Shown here one piece after another: positions 15,674-24,654 of a stretch of DNA of 56,482 nt; the first letter of the stretch is position 1; each line of letters starts with the position of its first letter. The position numbers and the translations under genes are program-made. A model generated the notes under the pieces. It saw only the letters and a list, made by a program, of their open reading frames with translations, ran no database searches and was not told the origin of the DNA. The DNA lies in contig NZ_JACHXM010000025.1 in NCBI RefSeq assembly GCF_014192055.1, positions 1 through 56,482 of the forward strand, in the 5' to 3' direction. Source of the stretch: Halomonas organivorans. GTDB taxonomy: Bacteria; Pseudomonadota; Gammaproteobacteria; Pseudomonadales; Halomonadaceae.

Positions 15674-16699
15674 TCAACCGCCGACGCCCCGGCCGAGTCG
15701 GGCGAGCGACGCCTCGAGGATCAGCCGCAGCAGCGCATGATAGGGGTAGCCCGCCCACTCGGCCATCAGCGCCAGCTTGCCGTCCCAGTACCAGGTCGGG
15801 TTGGTATTGACGTCGAGCAGTCGCGGCATGCCGTCCTCGCCGGCGCGAAAGTCGAGGCGCGCATAGTCGCGCAGCCCCAGGCGCCGAAACAGACGCACGC
15901 AGTGATCGACCAGCTGACTCCAGGTCACCTCGTCGAGCTGGGCGGGCCGGAAGCCGAGCTTCTCCCAGTACGGCGAGTCGGGATCGGCCTTGGAGCCGTG
16001 GGTGAGGATCGGCGGCAGCCCGGAAGGCAAGGCCGAGTAATCGACCTCCAGCGGTGGCAGCACCGTAAAGCCGCTCGCTGCGTTGCCCACCAGGCCGACC
16101 GTGTACTCCGGGCCGGTGAGAAAGTCCTGGAGCAGCGCATCGTCGACCCCGGGCTGTCCGGCCAGCCAGCGCAGGTAGCCCTCCGCCGCCCGGGCGTCGT
16201 CGACCACGCAGTCGCGGGTGATGCCAAAGCTGCCGCCGCTGCCGTTGGGCTTGATCAGGCAAGGGTAGATGGTCGGCAACACCAGGGGATCCGCCGCCAG
16301 GTCCACGTAGCTCTCGTTGGGAACGGGAATGCCGAGGCCCGCCGCCAGGGCCCTGACCAGCGCCTTGTCGGTGGTGAGGCTGATGGCCATGGGGTCGGCG
16401 CCGGTGTAGGGAATCGCCAGGATCTCCATCAGCGCCGGCACGTCGCGTTCCAGCAACCAGTCGTTGCGAAATCCCGTGTCGCAAAGATTCAGGGCCAGGT
16501 CCGGCGGCGCGGCACGCAGGGTGTCGATCCAGGCGCCGTGATCATCGAGGAAGCGGAAACGATATCCCTTGAGCCGCTGCAACGCCTCGCGCAGCCGCAT
16601 GACCGCGGTCAGTTCCTCGTCGCCGAACCGGCCATCGGGGGCGTAGGCATAGGGGAGACGAGGATCGCCCAGCAGCACGGCCACGTCGATATCCGCCAT
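15674..16699 (-). CDS. ATP-grasp ligase, D-alanine--D-alanine ligase-like
   Basis: A 341-residue ATP-grasp enzyme that would join a carboxylate to an amine through an acyl-phosphate. Visible features are NLCDTGFRNDWLLERDVPAL and IPYTGADPMAISLTTDK (N-terminal substrate and ATP region), the ATP-lysine and glycine loop IKPNGSGGSFGITRD at about 178-192, and the Mg2+-binding LLDVNTNPTWYWDGK near the C-terminus. It is less typical than Ddl itself, and no cell-wall gene is nearby, so a different amino-acid or peptide ligation is likely. It is convergent with CocE paralog 2, and a RimK-associated-type protease is 6 kb away. GGAGG lies just upstream of the ATG at 16699. Confidence 0.82.
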   Translation of the reverse strand: MADIDVAVLLGDPRLPYAYAPDGRFGDEELTAVMRLREALQRLKGYRFRFLDDHGAWIDTLRAAPPDLALNLCDTGFRNDWLLERDVPALMEILAIPYTGADPMAISLTTDKALVRALAAGLGIPVPNESYVDLAADPLVLPTIYPCLIKPNGSGGSFGITRDCVVDDARAAEGYLRWLAGQPGVDDALLQDFLTGPEYTVGLVGNAASGFTVLPPLEVDYSALPSGLPPILTHGSKADPDSPYWEKLGFRPAQLDEVTWSQLVDHCVRLFRRLGLRDYARLDFRAGEDGMPRLLDVNTNPTWYWDGKLALMAEWAGYPYHALLRLILEASLARLGRGVGG

Positions 16700-16837
16700 G
16701 ATACGTCCTCCCGGCAGCGGGATCGTCGGCTGACGCCTGCTCGGCAAGTATAGCTCCGACGCATCGCTGTACGGGAGCGGTCGACGCCATGCGATCCGGA
16801 CTAGGTTATAGAGGACAGACCTACCGCGAGGCGGGCC

Positions 16838-17785
16838 ATGACATCGGGGCAGAGACGCTTCACTCGACAGCGGTTGGTCAACGGCGTCCAGACGGCGCTG
16901 ATCATGGGCGGACTCGCGCTCACGCTGTCCTTGCCCGGCTACCTGCTGGCCGGTCTCGGTGGCGTGCTGATCGGCCTGTCCGCGGTCACGGTGGCCACTC
17001 TGGCGACGAGCCGGGTGCCCGCTCGGCTGATCCTGACCCAGGCCGGTGCCGGCCGACTGGCGCCGTCCCAGGCACCGGAAATCCATGCCCTGCTCGCCCG
17101 CCTCTATGCCCGGGCCGGCCTGAGAAGCCCGCCGCAGCTCTACTATGCCGCGACGCCGGAGCTCAACGCCTTCGCGGTGGGCGGCCCGCGCGACGGCGGC
17201 ATCGCGATCACCGAAGGGCTGCTGCGCTCGTTGACGCTGCGCGAGCTGGCCGGCGTGCTGGCTCACGAAGTGAGCCACCTGCGTCACGGCGATACCCGGG
17301 TGATGTCGATCGCCGCCACCATGACCCGGTTGACGCTGTGGCTGACCTCGGCCATCCAGCTGGCGATCCTGTTCAGCCTGCCGCTGATGCTGGCCGGCGA
17401 CGTCACCATGCCCTGGCTGACGCTGCTGGTCGTGGCCTTCGCCCCCACGCTCAGCACCCTGCTGTCGCTGGCCCTGTCCCGGCAGCGAGAATACACCGCC
17501 GACCTCGAGGCCGCGGCGCTCACCGGCGACCCGAAGGGCCTGATGTCGGCACTGATGGTGCTGGAACGTCAGCATGGACGCTGGCTGTCGAGCCTGTTCG
17601 GGCGTCAGCGTCCAGCGGCGCTCGAGTGGCTGCGCACCCACCCCGACACCCGCGAGCGCATCCGCCGGCTGGCCGAGCTCGACGACGACCGCCACGGGCC
17701 ACCGCTGACGACCACGCCAACACGGGCAGCGATCCCGCGACGACCGCCTCCGCTGCGTTCAGGCGATTGGCGGCGCCGCAGCTAG
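16838..17785 (+). CDS. M48-family zinc metalloprotease, HtpX-like
   Basis: A 315-residue membrane metalloprotease. It has two N-terminal membrane segments (about 17-60), the zinc motif HEVSH at 143-147, the third ligand Glu218 in SRQREYTADLEA, and two further hydrophobic segments between them (about 165-210), all as in HtpX. The C-terminal RTHPDTRERIRRLAEL is the usual M48 ending. HtpX-like proteases degrade misfolded membrane proteins under stress, in line with Hsp20 nearby. It may be a paralog rather than HtpX proper, because the extra Arg/Pro-rich tail (about 290-315) is unusual. Confidence 0.88.
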   Translation: MTSGQRRFTRQRLVNGVQTALIMGGLALTLSLPGYLLAGLGGVLIGLSAVTVATLATSRVPARLILTQAGAGRLAPSQAPEIHALLARLYARAGLRSPPQLYYAATPELNAFAVGGPRDGGIAITEGLLRSLTLRELAGVLAHEVSHLRHGDTRVMSIAATMTRLTLWLTSAIQLAILFSLPLMLAGDVTMPWLTLLVVAFAPTLSTLLSLALSRQREYTADLEAAALTGDPKGLMSALMVLERQHGRWLSSLFGRQRPAALEWLRTHPDTRERIRRLAELDDDRHGPPLTTTPTRAAIPRRPPPLRSGDWRRRS

Positions 17786-17797
17786 CGAGGCCCGACG

Positions 17798-18082
17798 TCA
17801 ATCACCGCGCGCTTCATGCTCCAGGTCTTCCACATCGCCCATGGAGGCCAGCTTGAGGTCGCGGACGGTGCGGATGGTCGGCTTGAAGGCAAACATGGCC
17901 GAGCCGACGATGAAGAACCAGGTGGCCAGCGTCTGCTGGCTCTCATAGAGAAACAGCACCGAGCCGACCAGAAAGGCGGCCGCGGCACCGAAGTCGACGA
18001 GAGTGTAGACCAGTTCCCAGAGCGCATAGAGCCGGCGAGTTCGTGGATTCTCCTCGCGCCGGTCACGATCGAATAACGCCAT
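17798..18082 (-). CDS. YrhK-domain small membrane protein
   Basis: A 94-residue protein. A basic N-terminus (MALFDRDRREENPRTRRLYA) is followed by two membrane segments (about 22-44 and 53-70) with the YrhK pattern (LWELVYTLVDFGAAAAFLVG, then SQQTLATWFFIVGSAMFAFKP) and a soluble acidic end. Function unknown. It converges with the M48 protease gene, 12 bp from its stop. Confidence 0.85.
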   Translation of the reverse strand: MALFDRDRREENPRTRRLYALWELVYTLVDFGAAAAFLVGSVLFLYESQQTLATWFFIVGSAMFAFKPTIRTVRDLKLASMGDVEDLEHEARGD

Positions 18083-18237
18083 GATTCCCTCCCTGGACAG
18101 TGTCGGTACGCACTAGTGTGCGGTATCAGGAATTGACCATAGCATTCCTGCGGCTCCCCGGGCCGCCCCCTCAGCGGACGTCCGATTCAGGACATCGAGC
18201 GATGCCGGCAGCATGAACGCAAACGCCGCGCTGCGAC

Positions 18238-18873
18238 TCAGGGCGCGGCGCGGCGTAGCCGCTCGAACTCCTCGTCGCTGATCTCGCGGCGCTCGGCATC
18301 GAGGATCTTGCCGCCCAGCGCCGCCACGCCGAGAGTGAAATCGATCAGCGCGTCCGGGCTGTGGGCGACCCGCCGCTTGTTGCGGAAATGCACCAGGATG
18401 GAGATGCCTTCGACTACCGGGTGCTCACCTTCCTCATGCAGAGGCGGCAATGCCCCGGGCGGAGTGCTGTTGGCGATCACCATGCGATAGCCGGTCCGCG
18501 GTGGCCGGATGTTGTAGACCCGCTGCCTGGCGTCGTAGACCGCGTCGAGCTCCTCGAGCTTGCGCCGCAGCCGTCGATTGGTGTCGAGGCCGGGCCAGTC
18601 GAGAACCACGAACAGGCATTGCCTGACGTCGTCGGCCGAAGCGACGCGAAAGCGCCGGGCCACGGCCTCGGGCTCCGGCCCGGAGGCCGTCGGGGGCGGG
18701 GCGGATCGAGGTTCGGCCGCTGGCGGCGCCTCACGCGTCATCGCGGGAGCATCCGGCTCAGCCGGCGGCTCCCGCCGCGCGCCGCGTCGCAGATACCAGG
18801 ACAGCCCCAGAGCCGACCCACCCATCGCCAGGGCCACGCCGGCCAGCAGCATGGCACCGCTCGTTATGTCCAT
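18238..18873 (-). CDS. ZipA C-terminal-domain-like membrane-anchored protein
   Basis: A 211-residue protein with the architecture of cell-division protein ZipA in miniature: one N-terminal membrane helix (about 8-28, AMLLAGVALAMGGSALGLSWYL), a Pro/Ala-rich linker (about 33-70), and a C-terminal domain of about 135 residues ending ALIDFTLGVAALGGKILDAE then RREISDEEFERLR. In ZipA the equivalent end is a helix followed by a GG-x-hydrophobic-D-x-x-R motif. The match is partial, and there is no cell-division gene beside it, so it may be a paralog that does not bind FtsZ. A housekeeping zipA is expected elsewhere, next to ligA. Confidence 0.55.
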   Translation of the reverse strand: MDITSGAMLLAGVALAMGGSALGLSWYLRRGARREPPAEPDAPAMTREAPPAAEPRSAPPPTASGPEPEAVARRFRVASADDVRQCLFVVLDWPGLDTNRRLRRKLEELDAVYDARQRVYNIRPPRTGYRMVIANSTPPGALPPLHEEGEHPVVEGISILVHFRNKRRVAHSPDALIDFTLGVAALGGKILDAERREISDEEFERLRRAAP

Positions 18874-19022
18874 CGCGCCTCGATCCCTCGCGTCTTCCTT
18901 GATGACTCATGAAGGAAACACGAAGCCCGCTGCGGCACAACTGCGTCAGACGCGGAACATCGGCGACGAACGACGCCATTTCATCGTTTTGACATCATTG
19001 GCTGCCTCGGTGGCCCCTGCCT

Positions 19023-19928
19023 TCATCCCAGGGCCGCCAGCACCCGTATCAGCGCCGGCCCAAGCAAGGGCGCCATGGGGACGGCATTGCTGGCATGAGC
19101 GATACAGTCGGTGCTCCACACTTCCCCTACCCCGGCAGCCTCGACGACGGCCAGGGCATCGCCGGCAAACAGCGCATGGGTCACGGCCAGGTCCACCGAA
19201 ACGGCGCCGGCGGCGAGCAGCGCCTCGGCGGCCCGGGCCACGGAGTGGCCGGTGCTGGCCACGTCATCCATCAGCACCACCTGTCGGCCCCGCACCGGAA
19301 TTCCGGGCAGTTCGATCGCCACGTCGTGATCGCCGCGTCGCGTCTTGTGGCAGACGTCGAAGGCGAAGCCGCCGGCCGCCGCGGCCTCCCGCACCCACTG
19401 GTAGGACTCGGCATCGGGACCGATCAGCAGCGGATTCTCGCGCCGGACGGCGACCAGCTCGCCGAGCCGGGAAGCCCCGGACAGGGCGACCGCCTGGGTG
19501 AGCGGTATCGCCTGATCCAGCCGTTCGATGCGGTGCAGGTGAGGATCGACGGTGAGCACCGCATCGAACAGCTCGGCCAGAAACGCGCCGATCAGCGTCT
19601 GGCTGACGATCTCCCCGGGTTGAAAGGCCTTGTCCTGACGCATGTAGGCGAGATAGGGCGCCACCAGCACCAGTCGACGCACTCCCTGACGCCGGGCATG
19701 TCGGGCGATCAGCAGCAGCTCGACCAGCTTGTCGTTGGGCCGGTCGAGGCTGCGATAGACCACCAGGGTCCGTGGCAACTCGTCGGCGCACGGGAAGGGC
19801 AACGTCAGGCGCAGCTCCCGATCGGGAAAGCGGTGGCAGGCCACGGCCCCGGCTTCCAGGCCCGCGGCCTCGGCCAGGCGTCGCCCTGCAGCGCTCTCGT
19901 CATCGCAGTACAACAGCACGGCAGTCAT
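19023..19928 (-). CDS. Ribose-phosphate pyrophosphokinase-like protein (archaeal/class III-like)
   Basis: A 301-residue PRPP-synthetase homologue. Visible motifs are the ATP-contacting YMRQDKAFQPGE at about 95-106, the VDPHLHR metal/ATP region at 127-133, the flexible loop KTRRGDHDVAIELPG at 195-209, and the PRPP-binding loop LMDDVASTGHS at 219-229. The Ser in place of Asp in the DDxxDTGGT loop and the 'KTR-G-x-x-V-I' loop look more like archaeal PRPP synthases than the housekeeping bacterial enzyme. Its start overlaps the stop of the phosphorylase gene (ATGA at 19930-19927), so the two are translationally coupled. It may make PRPP from a ribose phosphate produced by the partner (inference). 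Confidence 0.82.
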   Translation of the reverse strand: MTAVLLYCDDESAAGRRLAEAAGLEAGAVACHRFPDRELRLTLPFPCADELPRTLVVYRSLDRPNDKLVELLLIARHARRQGVRRLVLVAPYLAYMRQDKAFQPGEIVSQTLIGAFLAELFDAVLTVDPHLHRIERLDQAIPLTQAVALSGASRLGELVAVRRENPLLIGPDAESYQWVREAAAAGGFAFDVCHKTRRGDHDVAIELPGIPVRGRQVVLMDDVASTGHSVARAAEALLAAGAVSVDLAVTHALFAGDALAVVEAAGVGEVWSTDCIAHASNAVPMAPLLGPALIRVLAALG

Positions 19929-21541
19929 CAGCCCTCCACATTGAGTCGGGTGATCCGGTCGGGGTGCCCGATGGCGATGCCATGGTCGCGCTCGCAGGCC
20001 TGGCGGGCGAAGGTCAGCTCGTTGGCATAGGCGGCGTAGACGCGATAGAGCGGCTGGCCGGCCTCGACCGCCTCGCCGATGCGCACCGCCAGGTCGATGC
20101 CCGCGCCGATCGCCCGCGGTGCACCGGCGAGTCGGGCGATGCGCGCCAGCTGCAGGTTGTCGATGGCGATCACCGTGCCGGCGCAGTGAGCGGTCACTTC
20201 CAGCACCTGGGGCGCCAGTGGAGGCCGGTCGGGATCGAAGGGACGCCTGCCCTGGGCCTCGATGATGGCCTGCATCTTGTCCAGCGCGCGGCCGGCATCG
20301 AGGATGTCGCGGGCCAGGCCGAAGCCATCGCCGCCGCGCACGTCCGGATCGAACTCCAGCATCCGCCCGGCCAGGCGCAGCGCCTTCTGGCGCAGGTCCA
20401 TGGGGGCCTCTGGATGGTTGGTGAGCACTCGCATCACGTCGCGAGCCTCCAGCACGGGGCCGATGCCCCGCCCCACCGGCTGGCTGCCGTCGGTAATCAC
20501 CACGTCCAGGGTCAACCCCAGGCGCCCGGCCACGAACTCGAACAGCTTGCGCAGCCGCCTGGCCTCGGCCATCGAATTCACCTTGGCATGGGGGCCGATG
20601 GGAATGTCGAGCAGCAGGTGGGTGGAGCCGGCGGCGATCTTCTTGGACAGGATCGAGGCGACCATCTGGCCGGGCGAGTCCACCGACAGCGGACGCTCCA
20701 CCGAGATCAGCACGTCGTCGGCGGGCGACAGCTCGCTGGTGCCGCCCCAGGCCAGGCAGCCACGGTGAGTGCGTACCAACCCACTCAGCGTCTCGAAGGG
20801 CAGGTCGACCCGCGCCAGCACTTCCATGGTGTCCGCGGTGCCGGACGGCGAGGTGATCGCCCGCGACGAGGTCTTGGGGCACAGCAGACCATGGGCAGCG
20901 ACGATCGGCACCACCAGCATGGAGGTGCGGTTACCGGGAATGCCGCCGATGCAGTGCTTGTCCACCACCGGATGCTCGTGCCAGTCCAGGCGTCGCCCGA
21001 CCCGGCTCATGGCGTCGCTGAGGTAGAACACCTCCTCGCGGTCGAGCTCGCCCAGGTCGCAAGCCACCACGAAGGCGGTGAGCTCGATCTTGGAGTAGCG
21101 CCGCTCGGCGATGTCGCGAATGATGTGGCGAAAGTCGTCCCGGGTCAGGCGTTCGCCGGCCAGCTTGCGATGCATGGCGGGAATCGAGGGCGGCGGCTCG
21201 GCCTGGCGGATGCTGACGGGAATCCCCTCCCCCGCGCCCAGCAGCGCGAAGGCGTCCTCGGAAAGACCGAGCTCACCGCAGCCGACGATGGTGGCATCGT
21301 CGACCACGTTGAGAGTGGCCAGGATCCGCCGGCCATCGGCACGTATCTCTACCTTGGCCAGCGCCTGGAAGCCCTCGGCCCGGTAGCGATCGCACTCGCG
21401 GTGCATGTAGGCCACGTTCTCGCGATAGGTATCGATGCCGACGCGCTTGAGCGTCAGCGGCGTCAGCGCGTCCTCGTGAGAATCCGGCTCGGCGGCAGGC
21501 GTGCGGCTCATCCCGGCATGGCACTCCGGTGACATTCCCAT
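19928..21541 (-). CDS. Thymidine/AMP phosphorylase family protein (archaeal AMP-phosphorylase-like)
   Basis: About 537 residues. The family uses phosphate to split nucleosides or nucleoside monophosphates into base and ribose 1-phosphate or ribose 1,5-bisphosphate. This is the long type (about 500 residues against 440 for DeoA), with an extra N-terminal domain of about 90 residues seen in archaeal AMP phosphorylases. Motifs are DKHCIGGIPGNRTSMLVVPI, SSRAITSPSGTADTMEVL (phosphate/ribose region) and WGGTSELSPADDVLI. It is followed without a gap by the PRPP-synthetase-like gene. Start choice is uncertain: ATG 21541, 21535 or 21511, none with a perfect Shine-Dalgarno sequence. Confidence 0.87.
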   Translation of the reverse strand: MGMSPECHAGMSRTPAAEPDSHEDALTPLTLKRVGIDTYRENVAYMHRECDRYRAEGFQALAKVEIRADGRRILATLNVVDDATIVGCGELGLSEDAFALLGAGEGIPVSIRQAEPPPSIPAMHRKLAGERLTRDDFRHIIRDIAERRYSKIELTAFVVACDLGELDREEVFYLSDAMSRVGRRLDWHEHPVVDKHCIGGIPGNRTSMLVVPIVAAHGLLCPKTSSRAITSPSGTADTMEVLARVDLPFETLSGLVRTHRGCLAWGGTSELSPADDVLISVERPLSVDSPGQMVASILSKKIAAGSTHLLLDIPIGPHAKVNSMAEARRLRKLFEFVAGRLGLTLDVVITDGSQPVGRGIGPVLEARDVMRVLTNHPEAPMDLRQKALRLAGRMLEFDPDVRGGDGFGLARDILDAGRALDKMQAIIEAQGRRPFDPDRPPLAPQVLEVTAHCAGTVIAIDNLQLARIARLAGAPRAIGAGIDLAVRIGEAVEAGQPLYRVYAAYANELTFARQACERDHGIAIGHPDRITRLNVEG

Positions 21542-21607
21542 GACCACAGATTAGCAGCGCCATGGAGCCCGCTCCCTTGACGACGGACAAGCCCCGTGCA
21601 ACGCATT

Positions 21608-21636
21608 GCGCCCGCCCCGCGAAACGGGACGGGCGC
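21608..21636 (-). terminator. Terminator-like hairpin downstream of mmsA
   Basis: An 11-bp inverted repeat with one mismatch (21608-21618 and 21626-21636) and a 7-nt loop, GC-rich. It lies downstream of the mmsA stop and upstream of the phosphorylase gene, so it would separate the two minus-strand transcription units. No T tract follows. Confidence 0.55.
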
Positions 21637-21665
21637 GCTCACGTCTCGCAAACCACTCGGTACGC

Positions 21666-21726
21666 GACGATCAGTGCGAGACGCTCAGTTTGGGACGGTC
21701 AGTGCGACACGCTCAGTGCGAGACGG

Positions 21727-21735
<9 letters not shown>
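21666..21735. repeat. Five 14-bp imperfect tandem repeats spanning the mmsA stop codon
   Basis: Five consecutive 14-bp units of consensus GACGSTCAGTGCGA (21666-21679, 21680-21693, 21694-21707, 21708-21721, 21722-21735). The last covers the final codons and stop of mmsA (stop 21729-21727). On the minus strand each unit carries CACTGA, so each holds a copy of the stop sequence. The array looks like duplication of the gene's own 3' end. Confidence 0.9.
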
Positions 21736-23232
<1,497 letters not shown>

Positions 23233-23283
23233 GGGTTCTCTCTTAGATTCGTTGGCACAACATTCGCTGGACGGCGGTTTGCT

Positions 23284-24567
23284 TTAGACCTCCCGGTCGA
23301 GCAGGGCCTCGTCGAACGGGTAGCGCGAGAGCTTCTCGATGCCGGTCTCGGTGACCAGCACCTCCTCCTCCAGCTTGACGCCGTCGGCGGCGCCGACCTC
23401 ACCGATGTAGCTCTCCACGGAAACCACCATGCCGGGCTCCAGGACGCCATCCTTGGAGAAGCGATCGAAGTCCATGTGATGGGCGACCAGCGGCGTCTCG
23501 CCGTGCATGCCCACGCCGTGGATGATCGACGGATAGCGGCGATCGAGGAAGCGCCCGGGGATCTTCCAGGCCTTTTCCGCGATCTCGCGATAGCTCATGC
23601 CCGGCTCGAGGATACCCATGTTGTGGTGCACCTGGTCGTAGGCCATGCGGTAGAGGCCCTTCTGGTAGGCGCTGGGCCTGCCGGGGCCGACGTGGAAGGT
23701 GCGCGAGAAGTCGGAGTAGTAGCCGTGGCAGCCGATGGTATCGGTGTCCAGCGCCACCAGCTCGCCGGGGCGGATCACCCGGTCGCTTGCCTCGTTGAAC
23801 CAGGGATTGGTGCGCGGTCCGGAGGACAGCAGCCGGGTCTCGATGAACTCGCCGCCCTGGCGGATGACGTCGCCGTACATGATGGCGAACAGCTCGTTCT
23901 CGGTGACGCCGGGCTTGATGGCGGCCTCCACCTCGGCCACCGCGGCCTCGCTGCCGGCCATCGACTGGGCCAGGCAGGCGATCTCCTCGGGCGTCTTGAT
24001 GCGTCGGCAGTGCAGGGTGTCCTGCATGCAGTCGAAGACCTCCAGCCCCTGGGCCTCCAGCGAGCGCGCCAGGTTCAGTGCGCAGCGATCCAGGCCGATC
24101 TTCTTGTTGCCACGGCCGTGCTCCTCCATCAGCTCGGCGATCTCGACGCCGAAGGGGTCGGAGGACAGGTTGTCGCGCTGGTTGACCGCCGACCACACCA
24201 CCTTGGAGGTGCGCGACTCGTCGATGGTCTCCAGCCAGGTGGAAACGTGGGCGCTGCCGGGATACTCGAACAGGATGACCGGGCCGTCCAGCGGCACGTA
24301 GATATAGCGCGTGGAGTTGCGCAGGAAGTAGCCGAACATGTTGCGCGAGCCGGTAGCGTAGCGCTGGTTGTAGGGATCGAAAAGCACCAGGGCCGCATAG
24401 CCCTGCTCGGCCATCATCGCCCGCAGGCGCTCGAGGCGGCCGGCGCGCAGTTGCACCGGGTCGAAGGCGGTGGGGATGCTGTCTCCGTTGGCCATCGGCG
24501 CCGAAGGCACCACCGGAATCCGTTCCGGTTCGTTGTCGGTCAGCTTCTCGAAATCCACGATGCTCAT
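23284..24567 (-). CDS. M24-family metallohydrolase, DddP-like but lacking the catalytic Asp
   Basis: A 427-residue M24 ('pita-bread') protein. It closely resembles DMSP lyase DddP: LFDPYNQRYATGSRNM at about 62-77, a GGEFIETRLLSSGPRTNPWF run at about 238-257 and KLSRYPFDEALL at the end. The six metal ligands are present with DddP spacing: Asp274, Asp276, Asp286, His350, Glu385 and Glu400. Tyr345 matches DddP Tyr366. The catalytic Asp377 of DddP is Gly356 here (HGVGMHGE against HGVGLCDE), so DMSP cleavage is doubtful and a hydrolase or another lyase activity is more likely. Genes for a 2-oxoglutarate dioxygenase and MmsA flank it on the same strand. Confidence 0.8.
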   Translation of the reverse strand: MSIVDFEKLTDNEPERIPVVPSAPMANGDSIPTAFDPVQLRAGRLERLRAMMAEQGYAALVLFDPYNQRYATGSRNMFGYFLRNSTRYIYVPLDGPVILFEYPGSAHVSTWLETIDESRTSKVVWSAVNQRDNLSSDPFGVEIAELMEEHGRGNKKIGLDRCALNLARSLEAQGLEVFDCMQDTLHCRRIKTPEEIACLAQSMAGSEAAVAEVEAAIKPGVTENELFAIMYGDVIRQGGEFIETRLLSSGPRTNPWFNEASDRVIRPGELVALDTDTIGCHGYYSDFSRTFHVGPGRPSAYQKGLYRMAYDQVHHNMGILEPGMSYREIAEKAWKIPGRFLDRRYPSIIHGVGMHGETPLVAHHMDFDRFSKDGVLEPGMVVSVESYIGEVGAADGVKLEEEVLVTETGIEKLSRYPFDEALLDREV

Positions 24568-24654
24568 GTCAGGTCTCTCGGGGTGTCGGTGTGAGGGTCA
24601 CCTCGGGCGGCGCCGACCGGGCCGACGCCGTAGGCAGGAAGGGCAAGAACCAGA

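Noticed and set aside
23284..24567. Calling this gene dddP (DMSP lyase) or doeA (ectoine hydrolase)
   Set aside because: The DddP catalytic Asp is replaced by Gly, and the N-terminal half matches DddP much better than ectoine hydrolase, so neither name is safe.
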